Assembly (NCBI GenBank): GCA_003255065.1
Contig: QAOA01001066.1
Coordinates: forward strand, 3,155,397-3,219,396
Direction of reading: 5' to 3'
Length of the DNA: 64,000 bases
From: Cercis canadensis
Taxonomy: Eukaryota; Streptophyta; Magnoliopsida; Fabales; Fabaceae
Made by a program: the position numbers and the translations under genes. The notes below the pieces were generated by a model, which was not told where the DNA came from, did not search any database, and worked only from the letters and a program-made list of their open reading frames with translations. The first letter of the stretch is position 1, and each line of letters starts with the position of its first letter. Shown here in pieces: positions 1 through 10,085 of the stretch.

Positions 1-1
1 G

Positions 2-295
2 ATGGCTGATGAATTTGTCAAGGCATACCAAAATTTGGAACTCCACCTTAATCAACAGGGACCTATCGGACCTATCTGGAGACGGCTGCATAAGGACAAA
101 GTAGAGATTGCCGATGATTACATTAGGACATTCAACATTTTGTGTGTCCACAGCGACCAAGCTGGACCCCTTTGGAGAAGCATAAATAGATGCAAAACTG
201 ACAACAAGCAATTTGGAGGGGCTATCAAGCGCCCCAGAATCCAAGATGCAAGAGGAACTTCGAACATCATCACCATCACACCTGCTGAAACATAG
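2..295 (+). CDS. 3' end of an unrecognised protein-coding gene (partial)
   Basis: An open frame of 97 codons runs from the window edge to a TAG at 293-295. The first codon in the window is ATG, but only one base precedes it, so it may be an internal methionine of a gene that begins outside. The peptide has two similar short segments, GPIGPIWRRL near residue 20 and AGPLWRSI near residue 53, spaced like an internal repeat, and then a basic stretch and a Ser/Thr/Ile-rich end. I do not recognise the family. Downstream there is a good donor (GTAAGT at about 327) and an acceptor (ATTAATGCAG ending at 760), so the 3' UTR may be spliced. The neighbouring X8 gene is convergent with it. Its reality as a coding end is moderately supported; its function is unknown. 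Confidence 0.5.
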   Translation: MADEFVKAYQNLELHLNQQGPIGPIWRRLHKDKVEIADDYIRTFNILCVHSDQAGPLWRSINRCKTDNKQFGGAIKRPRIQDARGTSNIITITPAET

Positions 296-1279
296 AATGG
301 GAGAGAAGTTGGACTCTTTAGCTAGTAAGTTTCTTATCATATTATCTTAATCTGTCTATGACTATGATTGAGTTTTAATATGAATACTTTTTAAATCTAA
401 CTAATTTGTATATAGACATTGCAAGACCAACTGTTGGGTCCACCTTTGCGCTGCTCTTGTTCCTAATTTCTGTTCCTTTGCCTTGACTTCTCTCTATTTT
501 TCAATCTCACCACTGATGGCTATGAAAGATTTAAACGGCATTTGAGGAATTCAAGGGTATCTGATAGCCCTTTGGAAAGATTATTGTACTGGACTGAAAG
601 GAAGCTTTACTGGCCTATGCCATCTGATTTCAATTTGCTCAATTTCAGTTCTTTGAGCCAATTACATAATTGTTTGTCTTGTGTTTGAAGTTTAAACTTA
701 TGTTTACATTACTTGCACTCAAGATATTGTGTTAGCTAACTTGTTTTCATATTAATGCAGAGATGGTGGTTGCTATTCCCGCAAGCAGTTGATAATTGCT
801 ACTTATGGAAACTGATTGATATTTGTGGTTGTTGTTGATGCAAATGATTATTTTATTGATTCAAGGTTGGTGTGGCTAAATATTTGTATTATTACGCAGC
901 ATGTTCAAGGACAATTACATTTGTGTATAAATTTTTGTATGCGAGATAGCTTTCTGAATGAATTTCTTAGATCCTTTTCGTTTGTGTTTCTAATGAGAAA
1001 AGCAAACCTAGGAATTCTGCATTTTAAGACCTGAGACATTTCACCAGAACAAGTGACAAAAAAAGGAAAGCAAACTGGTGTAGCAGAGTATGCTAGAGAA
1101 ACTAGATAAAAATGAAAAACAGATGACAGCAACAAAATATTTCCATTAAATTTGATCTAGATTCTTACACGCAGTTCGATCCTAAGTACCTAACCTGTAT
1201 GATTGTAAACGAGGAAAGCCTTGTCATTCCTTCGTCAAATCAGAAGAGTGAAGTAAAATGAAGGAAAATTTACTTTCTA
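296..1279. other. Convergent 3' region between gene 1 and the X8 gene
   Basis: This is about 1 kb of AT-rich sequence between two convergent coding ends. It probably holds the 3' UTR of the first gene, possibly with an intron at about 327-760, and the 3' UTR of the X8 gene near 1180-1279. I see no further gene in it; the open frames of 72-76 codons here have no recognisable content. Confidence 0.5.
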
Positions 1280-2230
1280 CTATCCTGAAAAAATCAGTGA
1301 AACCATCAACAGCAAATGAATGGTAATCAAAGGCCAAAACCATGTCCAAGAAACTTTACTGCAGCGACTCATATCTTCGCTGGGTCCCAATCCCACAGAT
1401 GATGATGATGATGATGATGTTGAACCAGAAAAGCTCCCATTGTTGCTTACTGTCAGGCTGCATCACAATATGGACTAGAACTTTCACAATCTAGAATTAT
1501 AAAGACTCTTCTTTCAATATGAACTAAAACAAGGGTAATAGCCATTTTAGCACAGGATGGTTCGTTTGCAAAAATAGAAGACCAGAAACTCAAATAACAA
1601 AGACAGACCCCATAAATGCGACGAATTAATTAAAATAAACTCTAAAATTTCAACAAATTTCAGCTCAATTACCTGGATGGAAATTTGCAACTACCATGAC
1701 CTGAAATCCAGAAATACAAATCGAATGTCAAAAATTACCCAGAAACTCTTCAAGACACCATTTTTATTCTTCAATGACAAAATTTAAGAGCAAAAAAAGT
1801 TGCATGGATTTCGGATCTCAGGAAAGAAAGAAACAAACAAACAGGGAAAGAGCAGAGAGCTTCACTGACTAGGGTTCAAAGCAGTGACAGCAGCGTTGTT
1901 GTCGAAGTTGCAACTGTCATCGGTCAAGCCGTGCTTGAGGAAATAGTCGTTGAAAGCATACGACGCCGAGTTCTGAGCATTAGAAGGGTCATAGCAGGGT
2001 CCTCCTTGCTGGATTGGACTGCAATCGGCCCCTCCTGCTCCGCAGGCCCAATCCAGCGCCGTCTGCAGAGCTGCATCCTCCGCGTTGTTCTTTGCCACGC
2101 ACCACAGCTCCTGCGCCGGAACGCCGCCGTTCTGGGCCTTGGAAGACCAGCGAATGTCAGCGTAAGAAATGGGGACGAGGGTCAGAAGAAGAAGAGAAAA
2201 GCAGAGTGAAAAAGCGAAGCTTTTGGCCAT
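1280..2230 (-). CDS. PDCB5-like: GPI-anchored X8-domain protein, plasmodesmata callose-binding type
   Basis: A predicted cell-surface protein of 188 residues that binds callose (beta-1,3-glucan), in the family that sits at plasmodesmal necks. Exons on the minus strand are 2230-1870, 1700-1673 and 1457-1280; they sum to 567 nt ending in TAG. Residues 1-24 form a signal peptide. The X8 domain follows from about residue 43 (ELWCVAK) with the six conserved cysteines at 44, 63, 70, 79, 107 and 125. Then comes a Ser-rich linker with six or more consecutive serines and a hydrophobic C-terminus (WFWPLITIHLLLMVSLIF) that fits a GPI-addition signal. The second exon is a 28-nt microexon coding the final motif HGSCKFPS; without it the frame stops at 1862 right after ALNPSQ and loses the sixth cysteine and the anchor. 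The start at 2230 is chosen because it begins the signal peptide. The PDCB5 assignment leans on remembered synteny; X8 itself is sure. Confidence 0.88.
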
Positions 2231-3473
2231 TTTCTCAGTGGAACACGAATCGATAGAAAGAGCGCGAGCGAAAATGTGATAGTTTTGAGTGGGATTTAAG
2301 TTGAAGATGGTTGAAGAAGACGGTGGAAATGTGACCGTTACTATGTTCAGGGGCGAAATCGAAGAGGCATAGACACAGAAAAATGGGCTGTTGCCAAGAA
2401 TCTTGTGCGTATTTGAACACATTGAAAATGAGTGTTTGTAACAGTGACGGGTACATCTGTACGTTTGTCTTTTTCCCATCCCTTTTCCATTTCTTTATTC
2501 TTCTTTTTCAGTAACAGACTGTTTATTTATTTGGCTTGATTACTGTGTCTGTGATTAATAATTTTTGGCTAATGAGTTACTGCATTTGATTAATTTAAAT
2601 AAATTTTAGTATTTTGGAAGGAGCAACTGCTGGGTTTGGAATGCGTAGTAATGATGTGTAATAAGAATACACACTCAACAGAGTCGCACATACACGTGGG
2701 CAGCGGACACATTCCTTGCTTGAAGTAAAAAACAAAGTGTTAGCCACACGTTACAAGTTGGAGTCATATCATTACTAGCAAATTGCAAGCAACTTTTTAA
2801 TGAATCCTCCATTTTCTCATATGAATGGCTTGCAAAAGATCATTTGCAAAAAATAGCATGTAGAGTGATAACTTGATGTTTTAATTTAATAAAATGTTGG
2901 GATATAGAAAAAAGTACATATGTGGGTGGATGTAGTCATACCAACTCTAATGAACTCTCATAATTAAGTATACTTAGAAGAGAATGGTCTCAAAATTAGT
3001 GTCTTGATCTGATCAACACTTAAAAAAAAAAAAAATTGTGTTTATATTTTGTTTTTCTGTCTATTAAAGGGTTGCCTTTTAGCTTTAGAAATTGTTATTA
3101 CAATGTAAAAAAGAGCTCAGTTATTTTATGCCTCTTTTTCCCTGCAGTAAGTTATGCTGCTGAGGCACATGAAACGAATTACTGACTTCTGAAACCGCAG
3201 AGACATGCCAGTTACAAAAGGAAGAAAGAAAAAAAAAAAGCAATGCTGCTTTCTGGACTTCCATTCCTCATAATGGAGGCGATTAGAATATGTTGTGGCC
3301 AACATTCCTGAATTGAGTTTCTTATATGAAAACCCAGCCTTGGTGGAGAGACAGATAAGGCAGAACCTTTGGGTATACAGAAACCTTTCCGTTTCCATCC
3401 AATAATCAATTCAATGATAATAAAGCAATATATTTACAATTGAAGTGGCTTCCTTTGCTTGTTGAGGTTGAGT
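2231..3473. other. X8 gene promoter and exchanger 3' flank
   Basis: About 1.2 kb. The first 250 bases next to the X8 start are the likely 5' UTR and core promoter of that gene. The part nearest 3474 is the 3' UTR of the exchanger gene. In between I see only AT-rich sequence with A-runs and no gene. Confidence 0.5.
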
Positions 3474-6400
3474 CTAGGGCCAGCCAGCAACATATTTAAG
3501 AATAAACACAAGCAATAGCGACAAGGGATAAAGTGCATAGGCCAGAAAACAGAGCCAAAGAGAGAAGGTCGTGCGAAAGCTGGAAATGGAACCCATTATG
3601 ATGCAAACAATTAGGATTATGAGCACTTCAGATGAGAAATTCCATGTCAGGTTACGAATGTAAACCATACCCAAGAAAACTGCTAGGGAAAGGGTGTTGC
3701 TCATAGTCACTGATCCATATATCTGCACCACCAAAGTTACAAATATTAGATATATACCACAAATTGCTGTGACTATACCATCCAGTGGAATCTCCAAGAA
3801 ACTGTATAGTCTAATATAAACAAAATGAAGAGAGAAGAAGCAAACCTCAGAATATGTGAGTGATGCTGTTCTGATCTTTTTCCGGCTCGCGAAAATGAGA
3901 GCTGAGACAATCTCACTGGAGCTAGCAAAAGGCAGAATGACAAATGAAATGAAGAAAGAAGGAATATTTGTGGCTGTTGAAAAGTTTTCCACAGCATCAA
4001 CAAGGGGATCAGCAAATACAGCAGCAACCACAGTTCCCAAAAGCAACAGCAGCACTGCTTTCAAAGTGTTCCACCTGGGATTTTTAACACTTTCCACAGT
4101 CTCATCACTCTGATCATCGACCAGCATTCTTTGGGGACTCTGGTCATTCTTTCTTGAAGAATGCTTAGCTTTCTTAACCCACTTTGTGATTCCTTTGACG
4201 AACTCTCCCATGTCAATCCTTGAGTCATGGGACTCATCAAAGTCCAGCATGACTTCTGTAACAGCATCATTTATCTCCATGTCTGTCCCCTGAAAGTGCA
4301 TTCCTATTATAAGAGCTCTTAAGTCTTTGGCTGTTATGTATCCGCTTGAATTCTTAGCAAGGCTCTCAAATAACCTGCCATATTATCAATAGAACATGGA
4401 CCACAGAATCAATTTTACTGAGCAAGTTCATGTTGTTGAAGGAGAAATTTTGAAAATGCATATTTATTTATTGTTCATCTTTCATTTTTCCTGCATGTTT
4501 CTTAGATCAGAGAAGCATATCCTTTCTGGAAAGAAATGTCTTTTGCCTTTTTTCATGCAACCTACTATGTGTGGAACAAAATGAAAGGACATGAAATTTT
4601 TAGACTTACTGTTGTAGAACCTCGGTGTCAAGTTCACCATTATCCTTAAGGAAACGTCCCCTTGCTTGTGTCTTTAGATGTTCTAGAAGACCTGACATTA
4701 TGTGCTTGTGCTTAACATATGCAAATCTTCTCCTCTGAATCCATGGCTGAAAAACCTGTGTTGATTGTTTCAAGGGAACTTGTCAGGATCTAGTGTATGA
4801 AACATATGCAAATTCATCCTTAGAGGTGACTATGAAATATGATTATATATATCACTCAATCATAGTTGCAAGATACCTGATAGAGGCTATAAGCAACTAG
4901 TAAGGAAATGGAGACAAGAAGTGAAATCAGAAGTGCTAAACGACCCGGAGCTCTTCCATGTAGAACTTGAGGTAATTGGACAATGACGAATGGAATAACA
5001 GATATAATCATGATTCTTGCAGCATAGCTGGTCCAAATATCAGTGCTCACACCAGATCCTACAAGAGATAAAGAGAAAGTAATGGTTATAGTAAAAGAGT
5101 ATCAATTTGATGAATGTAATTGAATCATTCAAATTACAATAACTGTAACAACTGCTATGCTTTATTGTCTCAATATCCCCCTCCCAAAACCAAAGTTCAA
5201 TGGGAATTTAGTTTCCTAATATCATAATTTTCAATCATTTTAACATAATCTCAGTGGAGACAAGCAAAAACATAGGTTTGGCAGGATAAATGTGGAATTT
5301 TGGACGCAGTTATTTAAAAGAAATTATATGAGAATTGAATTCTCTTAGATCACACAGACAGATAAGTTATCGATAAATACCAGTGAAGCTAAAGCCTTTT
5401 GTATCTTTCTGTTCTACTGCCACTGAATTTTCAAGGTCACACTTTCCAACAATAACACAAGAGCCCCATAGTATTGTCAGAAGCATTACAGTTGATCCAG
5501 CTAGCAAGCCCATACCTACAGAGACCTGATTTTGAGCAGTTTCTTTGCTCCCAGATAGCCCAGATGCTAAAAAAACACCATAAACAGCATTAGTACACAG
5601 CTTCTTGAGATTTCCACAGTAACATTAGAATTAGAACTAAATCACAAAAGAGGGTGGGGGGGAGAAGGAATTCACAAAACAATTGTGCTGAAACGGGAGC
5701 ACCAAGAAATTATTTGCATAAAAAAAGAAAGAAGGTTAGGGTGTGTTTGAAAGTGTTTTTGTTTTTTTGTTTTTAGAAACAGTTTTTGAAAACAGCCCTC
5801 TCTTGTTTTTGTTTTCTTGTTTTTAGAACAATTTTGTGAGAATTTTTTTTTTAAAATATGTTTTTGAAAACAGCCCTATCAAACAAATTTTTTTATTATA
5901 AAAAACAAAAATTAATTTTTAAAAACAAAAATCAAACAGACCCTTAATTTCTGGGAAGGAGGGAGGGATAACATGCTGTTGACACCAAATTTTACCGTAC
6001 AAACAACATTTTTCATTTCTCTCTAGATTCCTCTTGTTGTGTTAGATTACCAAATCTACAGCTAACTAGAAGAACACAGAGATATTGCAGTGAGAAGCTT
6101 ACCAAGAATAATTGCTGCATCAGGAAGAGAGTTCAAGACAGGCAGGAAAAGACCCCCAATGATACCAGGTCCAAGAATTTGAAGCAAAATCTCACTTCCA
6201 GCTGTTAAGGACTTGGCTGCTAAGAACATCAAGTAACCATATACAATAATGAGAAAGACATTGCCTAGAATGGTAGTGGTGCATGGCAAAAACCCATATG
6301 TTTCTGTGCAGGTATCTAATGAAATCAAGTGGTTCAGATAACCAAGAGAACGTTCCTGGTGATCATGGACTCCATCAGAAACCATCTCAGAGGGTGCCTG

Positions 6401-6484
6401 GTTTGTGATGGGTCTACCACAATTAGACCTTGGCAGTATGAGGAAGAAGATGACGAGTTTAAGGAATAAAAGCTTCTGTTCCAT
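3474..6484 (-). CDS. NCL: Sodium/calcium exchanger NCL-like with EF-hand
   Basis: A membrane antiporter of the plant NCL/CAX-interacting type, expected to move Ca2+ against Na+ across an internal membrane. Six exons (6484-6103, 5566-5381, 5058-4877, 4755-4610, 4374-3846, 3722-3474) sum to 1674 nt, giving 557 residues, close to the roughly 580 of Arabidopsis NCL. A signal-peptide-like N-terminus is followed by the first exchanger repeat (GPGIIGGLFLPVLNSLPDA), a long loop, and the second repeat (SFVILPFASSSEIVSAL). Between them lie two EF-hand-like segments: AKNSSGYITAKD, with poor calcium ligands, and DESHDSRIDMGE, with D1, S3, D5, D9 and E12 in place. The last intron (3845-3723) reads open in frame, so a retained form would insert about 41 residues in the second repeat. 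Intron 1 carries a MITE. The family call is strong; ion preference is inferred. Confidence 0.9.
5739..5943. mobile_element. Tourist-like MITE (PIF/Harbinger type) in exchanger intron 1
   Basis: A 205-bp T-rich element has terminal inverted repeats GGGTGTGTTTGA and TCAAACAGACCC (one mismatch in twelve), flanked on both sides by TTA (5736-5738 and 5944-5946). A TTA/TAA target duplication with G-rich termini of this type is the PIF/Harbinger MITE pattern. The interior repeats the phrase TTTTTGAAAACAGCCCT twice and has no coding capacity, so it is non-autonomous. It lies within the 536-bp first intron of the NCL gene. Confidence 0.7.
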
Positions 6485-7790
6485 GCTTTTGGTTTCGCTA
6501 TCTTTGTCAATACTTGAAAAGCATTGAAGTTTGTGCTTCTATAAATATCCTCAAATCTATCCACGTCTAAGACTAAATTCTCATTGATTTCTAAGCGTGA
6601 GGAGCAAGAGAAACAGATGAGCTATAGAAAAAGTCTCAACGAGGATTGAAGAATAATTAGAATTTGGAAAATACATAGTTATTTAGCTAGTAGAAAAACG
6701 TAGACGGGTTTGTTTTAAGAGAGGTTTTGCTTAACGCCAGAGTTGGAGTGATACCTTAAGGCAATTTGTATTGGCACTTGATGATTAGAATATCTTTCAA
6801 ATTGCAACTTCATTCACTAATCAATGCAGGAGTTGTTGATTACACAAGAGCAGTATGTCTCCGTACATAATGCAAAAGACTTTTCAAGTTAGTCGTTTAC
6901 CAAGTTAAACAAGTAATAGCATTAATTTTCTTTTCTTTTGATATTTCTTTCTCTCACGTTCTTTGATACATTCTTGAGGAAGAATTACAAAGTCTATGAC
7001 GCGTATTATATTCCATGATCAGTACAATACAACTGATTTCCCAATAAATAATTAGAGTTACTTGGCGTAAGCAAGAGAATTGCTTGTTTGCATAGTCTTT
7101 TATTATATCAATAAACTACAAGCTATTTGAATAAACAATGATATATTGTTCATGTTCCATTAGATAAGAAAGAGAGAATCTGTGTATGATCCTTGTTGGC
7201 AACCTTAGAATGTGTAATGGACATCATTGGGAAAATTAGGCTGTAAGATTGTATATGAAGCACACATGGAAGTAGCATATGAATATTAAATTGGATATAC
7301 ATGCCGTGGATAATCCTTTCAGATACATGTCATCTTTGCTTACAACTCTTGGTCTTGTAATAATTCATTGATAATGGTGAATTTGGTTGTTTATACTCTA
7401 ATCTAAGGTATGAAATATTTTTTGATTAATCTCCTAATACAATTTCCTCTACCTAATTGCTAATATCAAATTTCGTCAATTCTAGGACCACTGGAAATCA
7501 AAAGGTCAAATCAAGTGCAACTTAAAAAAAAAAAANAAAAAAAAAAAAAGGTCAACGGCAAAATGAAGAGACGGAAAAGACAAAAAAGACAAAGCGAAAA
7601 GTGGAGTGATATGTTTATCGTCTACAACTTAGAAGGGTAAAAATGACTATTCGCTTTTTTCTCTTGTCTTGTGAGTCAATAAACCGAGCTGAGGTCTCAC
7701 TTGATCCTCAGACCCTAAAACTACTTGGGACGCTCCGGGGTTACTGCCATCGTCGTCGTCGTCGTCGTCGTCGTCGTCATCATCATCATC
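6485..7790. other. Divergent promoter region, NCL (-) and acidic coiled-coil gene (+)
   Basis: About 1.3 kb separating two divergently transcribed genes. It is AT-rich and has no coding signal. A poly(A) tract with one undetermined base lies at 7523-7549 and looks like an assembly join or unresolved homopolymer. The final 40 bases are a trinucleotide microsatellite, listed separately. Confidence 0.5.
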
Positions 7791-7792
7791 AT
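7750..7792 (+). repeat. (CGT)n(CAT)n microsatellite abutting a start codon
   Basis: About nine to ten CGT units run directly into about five CAT units, and the last CAT overlaps the ATG at 7791 of the acidic coiled-coil gene. In the coding frame an upstream ATG at 7725 would read this tract as a run of Val then Ile. Confidence 0.9.
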
Positions 7793-9113
7793 GGCAACCA
7801 TGAGTATCCCAAATCCTCAGATTGCAGACGAGGATTTACCCTCCGAAAACCCTAGTATCCTCGAAGATCAGCAATGTGAAGACCGACAAAACCCACATTG
7901 TGATTCCCAATCCCCCAAAACCCTAACCCTGGATGACCACGATCCTCAACAACAGGCTGAACCTGATGCCAATCCTGTTAAAGTTCCTCAAGACCCAGAA
8001 AACCCAGAAGATTCTTTTATGGAAGACCTGGCCGATCCTCTAAACGTAGACGACCCAGATGATTCTTCGGCTCCTTCTCCCCGAAATACTGATACCAACG
8101 TTGGGGTCTCCACCGCCACCAGTCGTCGAGGGACGAAGCGGAAGAAATTTGGGCAAAAGCGAACTGCTCAGGGGAAAAAGTTTCGTGAGAAATTTCAGGT
8201 TCTTGTCAAAACCCTTAAACCCATTCCATTTATACCTGCTAAAGCTCTTGACTTTACGAGCCACGAGGCACTGCTGAGGCGAATCGGGCTTTGGGACTTC
8301 GTTCATATTGAATTTGATAGAAGCATTCGTGGCGATCTTCTAGCGCAACTGATAGCCGGTTATACCCCTGGGGCGCGGTACAGTTATGTAAATGAGGTTA
8401 AAATTATGGTGAACAGGGCAGACTTGGGACGTGCTTTGAAGTTGCCACCGAAGAAGCCTTCGGTTTCAGAAGATGTCATGGAGACGCCTGACTTGGCAGA
8501 ATCTGTTGCTTTTATTCAGGAATTAGTGTCAAATTGGATGCTTTTGCACGAGGATACTTTTATAATGCCTTCTGACATATTGAGTTACACTAACATGATT
8601 AAGGAGGGGAATTTGGAGAGGGTTGATTGGGCAGGATTGATATGGAGCATGGTGGACAAAGAATTGAGAGCTGCGCAGTTGGTAAATTGTTATTATGCAT
8701 CGCATTTACAGCAATTAATTAAGTTCCAGCATGAGGAGTTGCTTAGAGAAGAGCCTAATGTGGAGGTGAAGGATGAGGAAGAAGAGGAGGAGGTCCAAGA
8801 GGATGAGGATGGGAGTGGTGATGTGAAAATGGGTGGAGTGGATGAAGGTCGGGCTCACGAGTTGGAGGAGCAAAACATTGAATTGAGTCTGGGGCAAGAT
8901 AATGTTGACAAAGTTGAAGTGGAAAAGGCTCAGGTTGGAGGTGAACATGTTATGGATTTTGAGGAGTCTAAGGAAGAGGAACCTGGGCAATGGCTTTTGG
9001 ATCGGAAGAATGATGCCTTTTTGCGGCATTGTAGTGTGGATCATTTGAAGAATTTGGACTGTGGGCAAAAGAAAGATGAAGAGGGAGAAGAAGGACAAGA
9101 AGGAGAAGAAGAG

Positions 9114-9144
<31 letters not shown>

Positions 9145-10085
9145 CAGAAGAGGACGAGCATGAGGGAGGATTCCATCTATCGCCCAAGTGCATTCCTTTG
9201 GAGGGGATGTCTTCAGGGGGTCTCATTCAAGCTATGGAAGCAGCGCAAATGCCTTTTAGTTCAGGAATTGAACTTCGTGACAATTCTGTAGGAGATTTTC
9301 TCTCCTCAAGAGAAGATGCTCAAATGATTTCTGGGGCATCACTTTTTGGTAATGGCCACAAGAGAGACCTAGACCTGGATAATCATAACTCGCATCATTC
9401 TCTAAATGGCAGCAACAAGCGGCTGAGGAGTGATAATTCATGGGATTCTAAGCCAGTCGACTTTGATACGTGTATGGAGCACATACAAAATTGGATGGGA
9501 AAAGCTAGAATGGTGTATGCAACGAAAGAACAGGCTTGTGAAGAGTCGAACATGAATCAGCAAATCTTGCTTAATGAGCTGCAGAAGCGGGATAGCATGA
9601 TTGACCATTTGCATAAAACAAAGATGGAAGAGATTCAAAAGAGACAGATGGAGGTATATCGGCTTGAGAAGGAACTTTATATGATGACAAGCCTCTTGGA
9701 TGGCTACAGGAAGGCCTTAAAGGAAACACACAAGGCATTTGCTGACTATAGAGCACAATGTCCGCAAGCTGATGAACCCCTTTACAAGGATGTTCCTGGG
9801 TCTGGGGGGCTTGTTCTGAGTGTGATGGATTTTGAAAAGGAACGTCTGAAGCAAGAAGAAGAAGAAAGGGTGAAGCGTTTGGCAATTGAAAGGAAGTTCA
9901 GAGATATTGAAGAAGGTTGGATTGGTAAAATGGAAGACTATCAAAATAGAGTTGATTCGCTCAATAACAGGTTGCTGGCTATTGAGGACAAAGTAAAGCT
10001 TTTGAATGAAGTGAATGCGAAACGCAAAGTTTTAGAGCCTCCTGAAAGCGTTTCAGATCCTCCTGAATGTGCTCCAAGTGAATGA
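7791..10085 (+). CDS. Large acidic coiled-coil protein, function unknown (nuclear?)
   Basis: A single-exon frame of 764 codons from the ATG at 7791. An in-frame ATG at 7725 would add 22 residues that are mostly a Val/Ile run made by a microsatellite, so the later start is preferred. The N-terminal 100 residues are Pro/Asp/Glu-rich and probably disordered. A strongly basic patch near residues 110-130 (GTKRKKFGQKR) looks like a nuclear localisation signal. Residues about 140-320 form a compact, likely folded region (FTSHEALLRRIGLWDFVHIE). Then come very acidic stretches, including nearly uninterrupted Glu at about 429-456, a second basic motif (NKRLRSDN), and coiled-coil segments at roughly 610-670 and 685-745. 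I recognise no domain. From memory Arabidopsis has paired unknown genes (At3g58110, At2g42370) beside bZIP61 and bZIP34, and this gene holds the same place. Function is not known to me. Confidence 0.85.

Noticed and set aside
1862-2479. Single 205-residue protein for the X8 locus
   Set aside because: The first 83 codons are 5' UTR-like, and the true protein starts at the signal peptide at 2230 and continues through two more exons.
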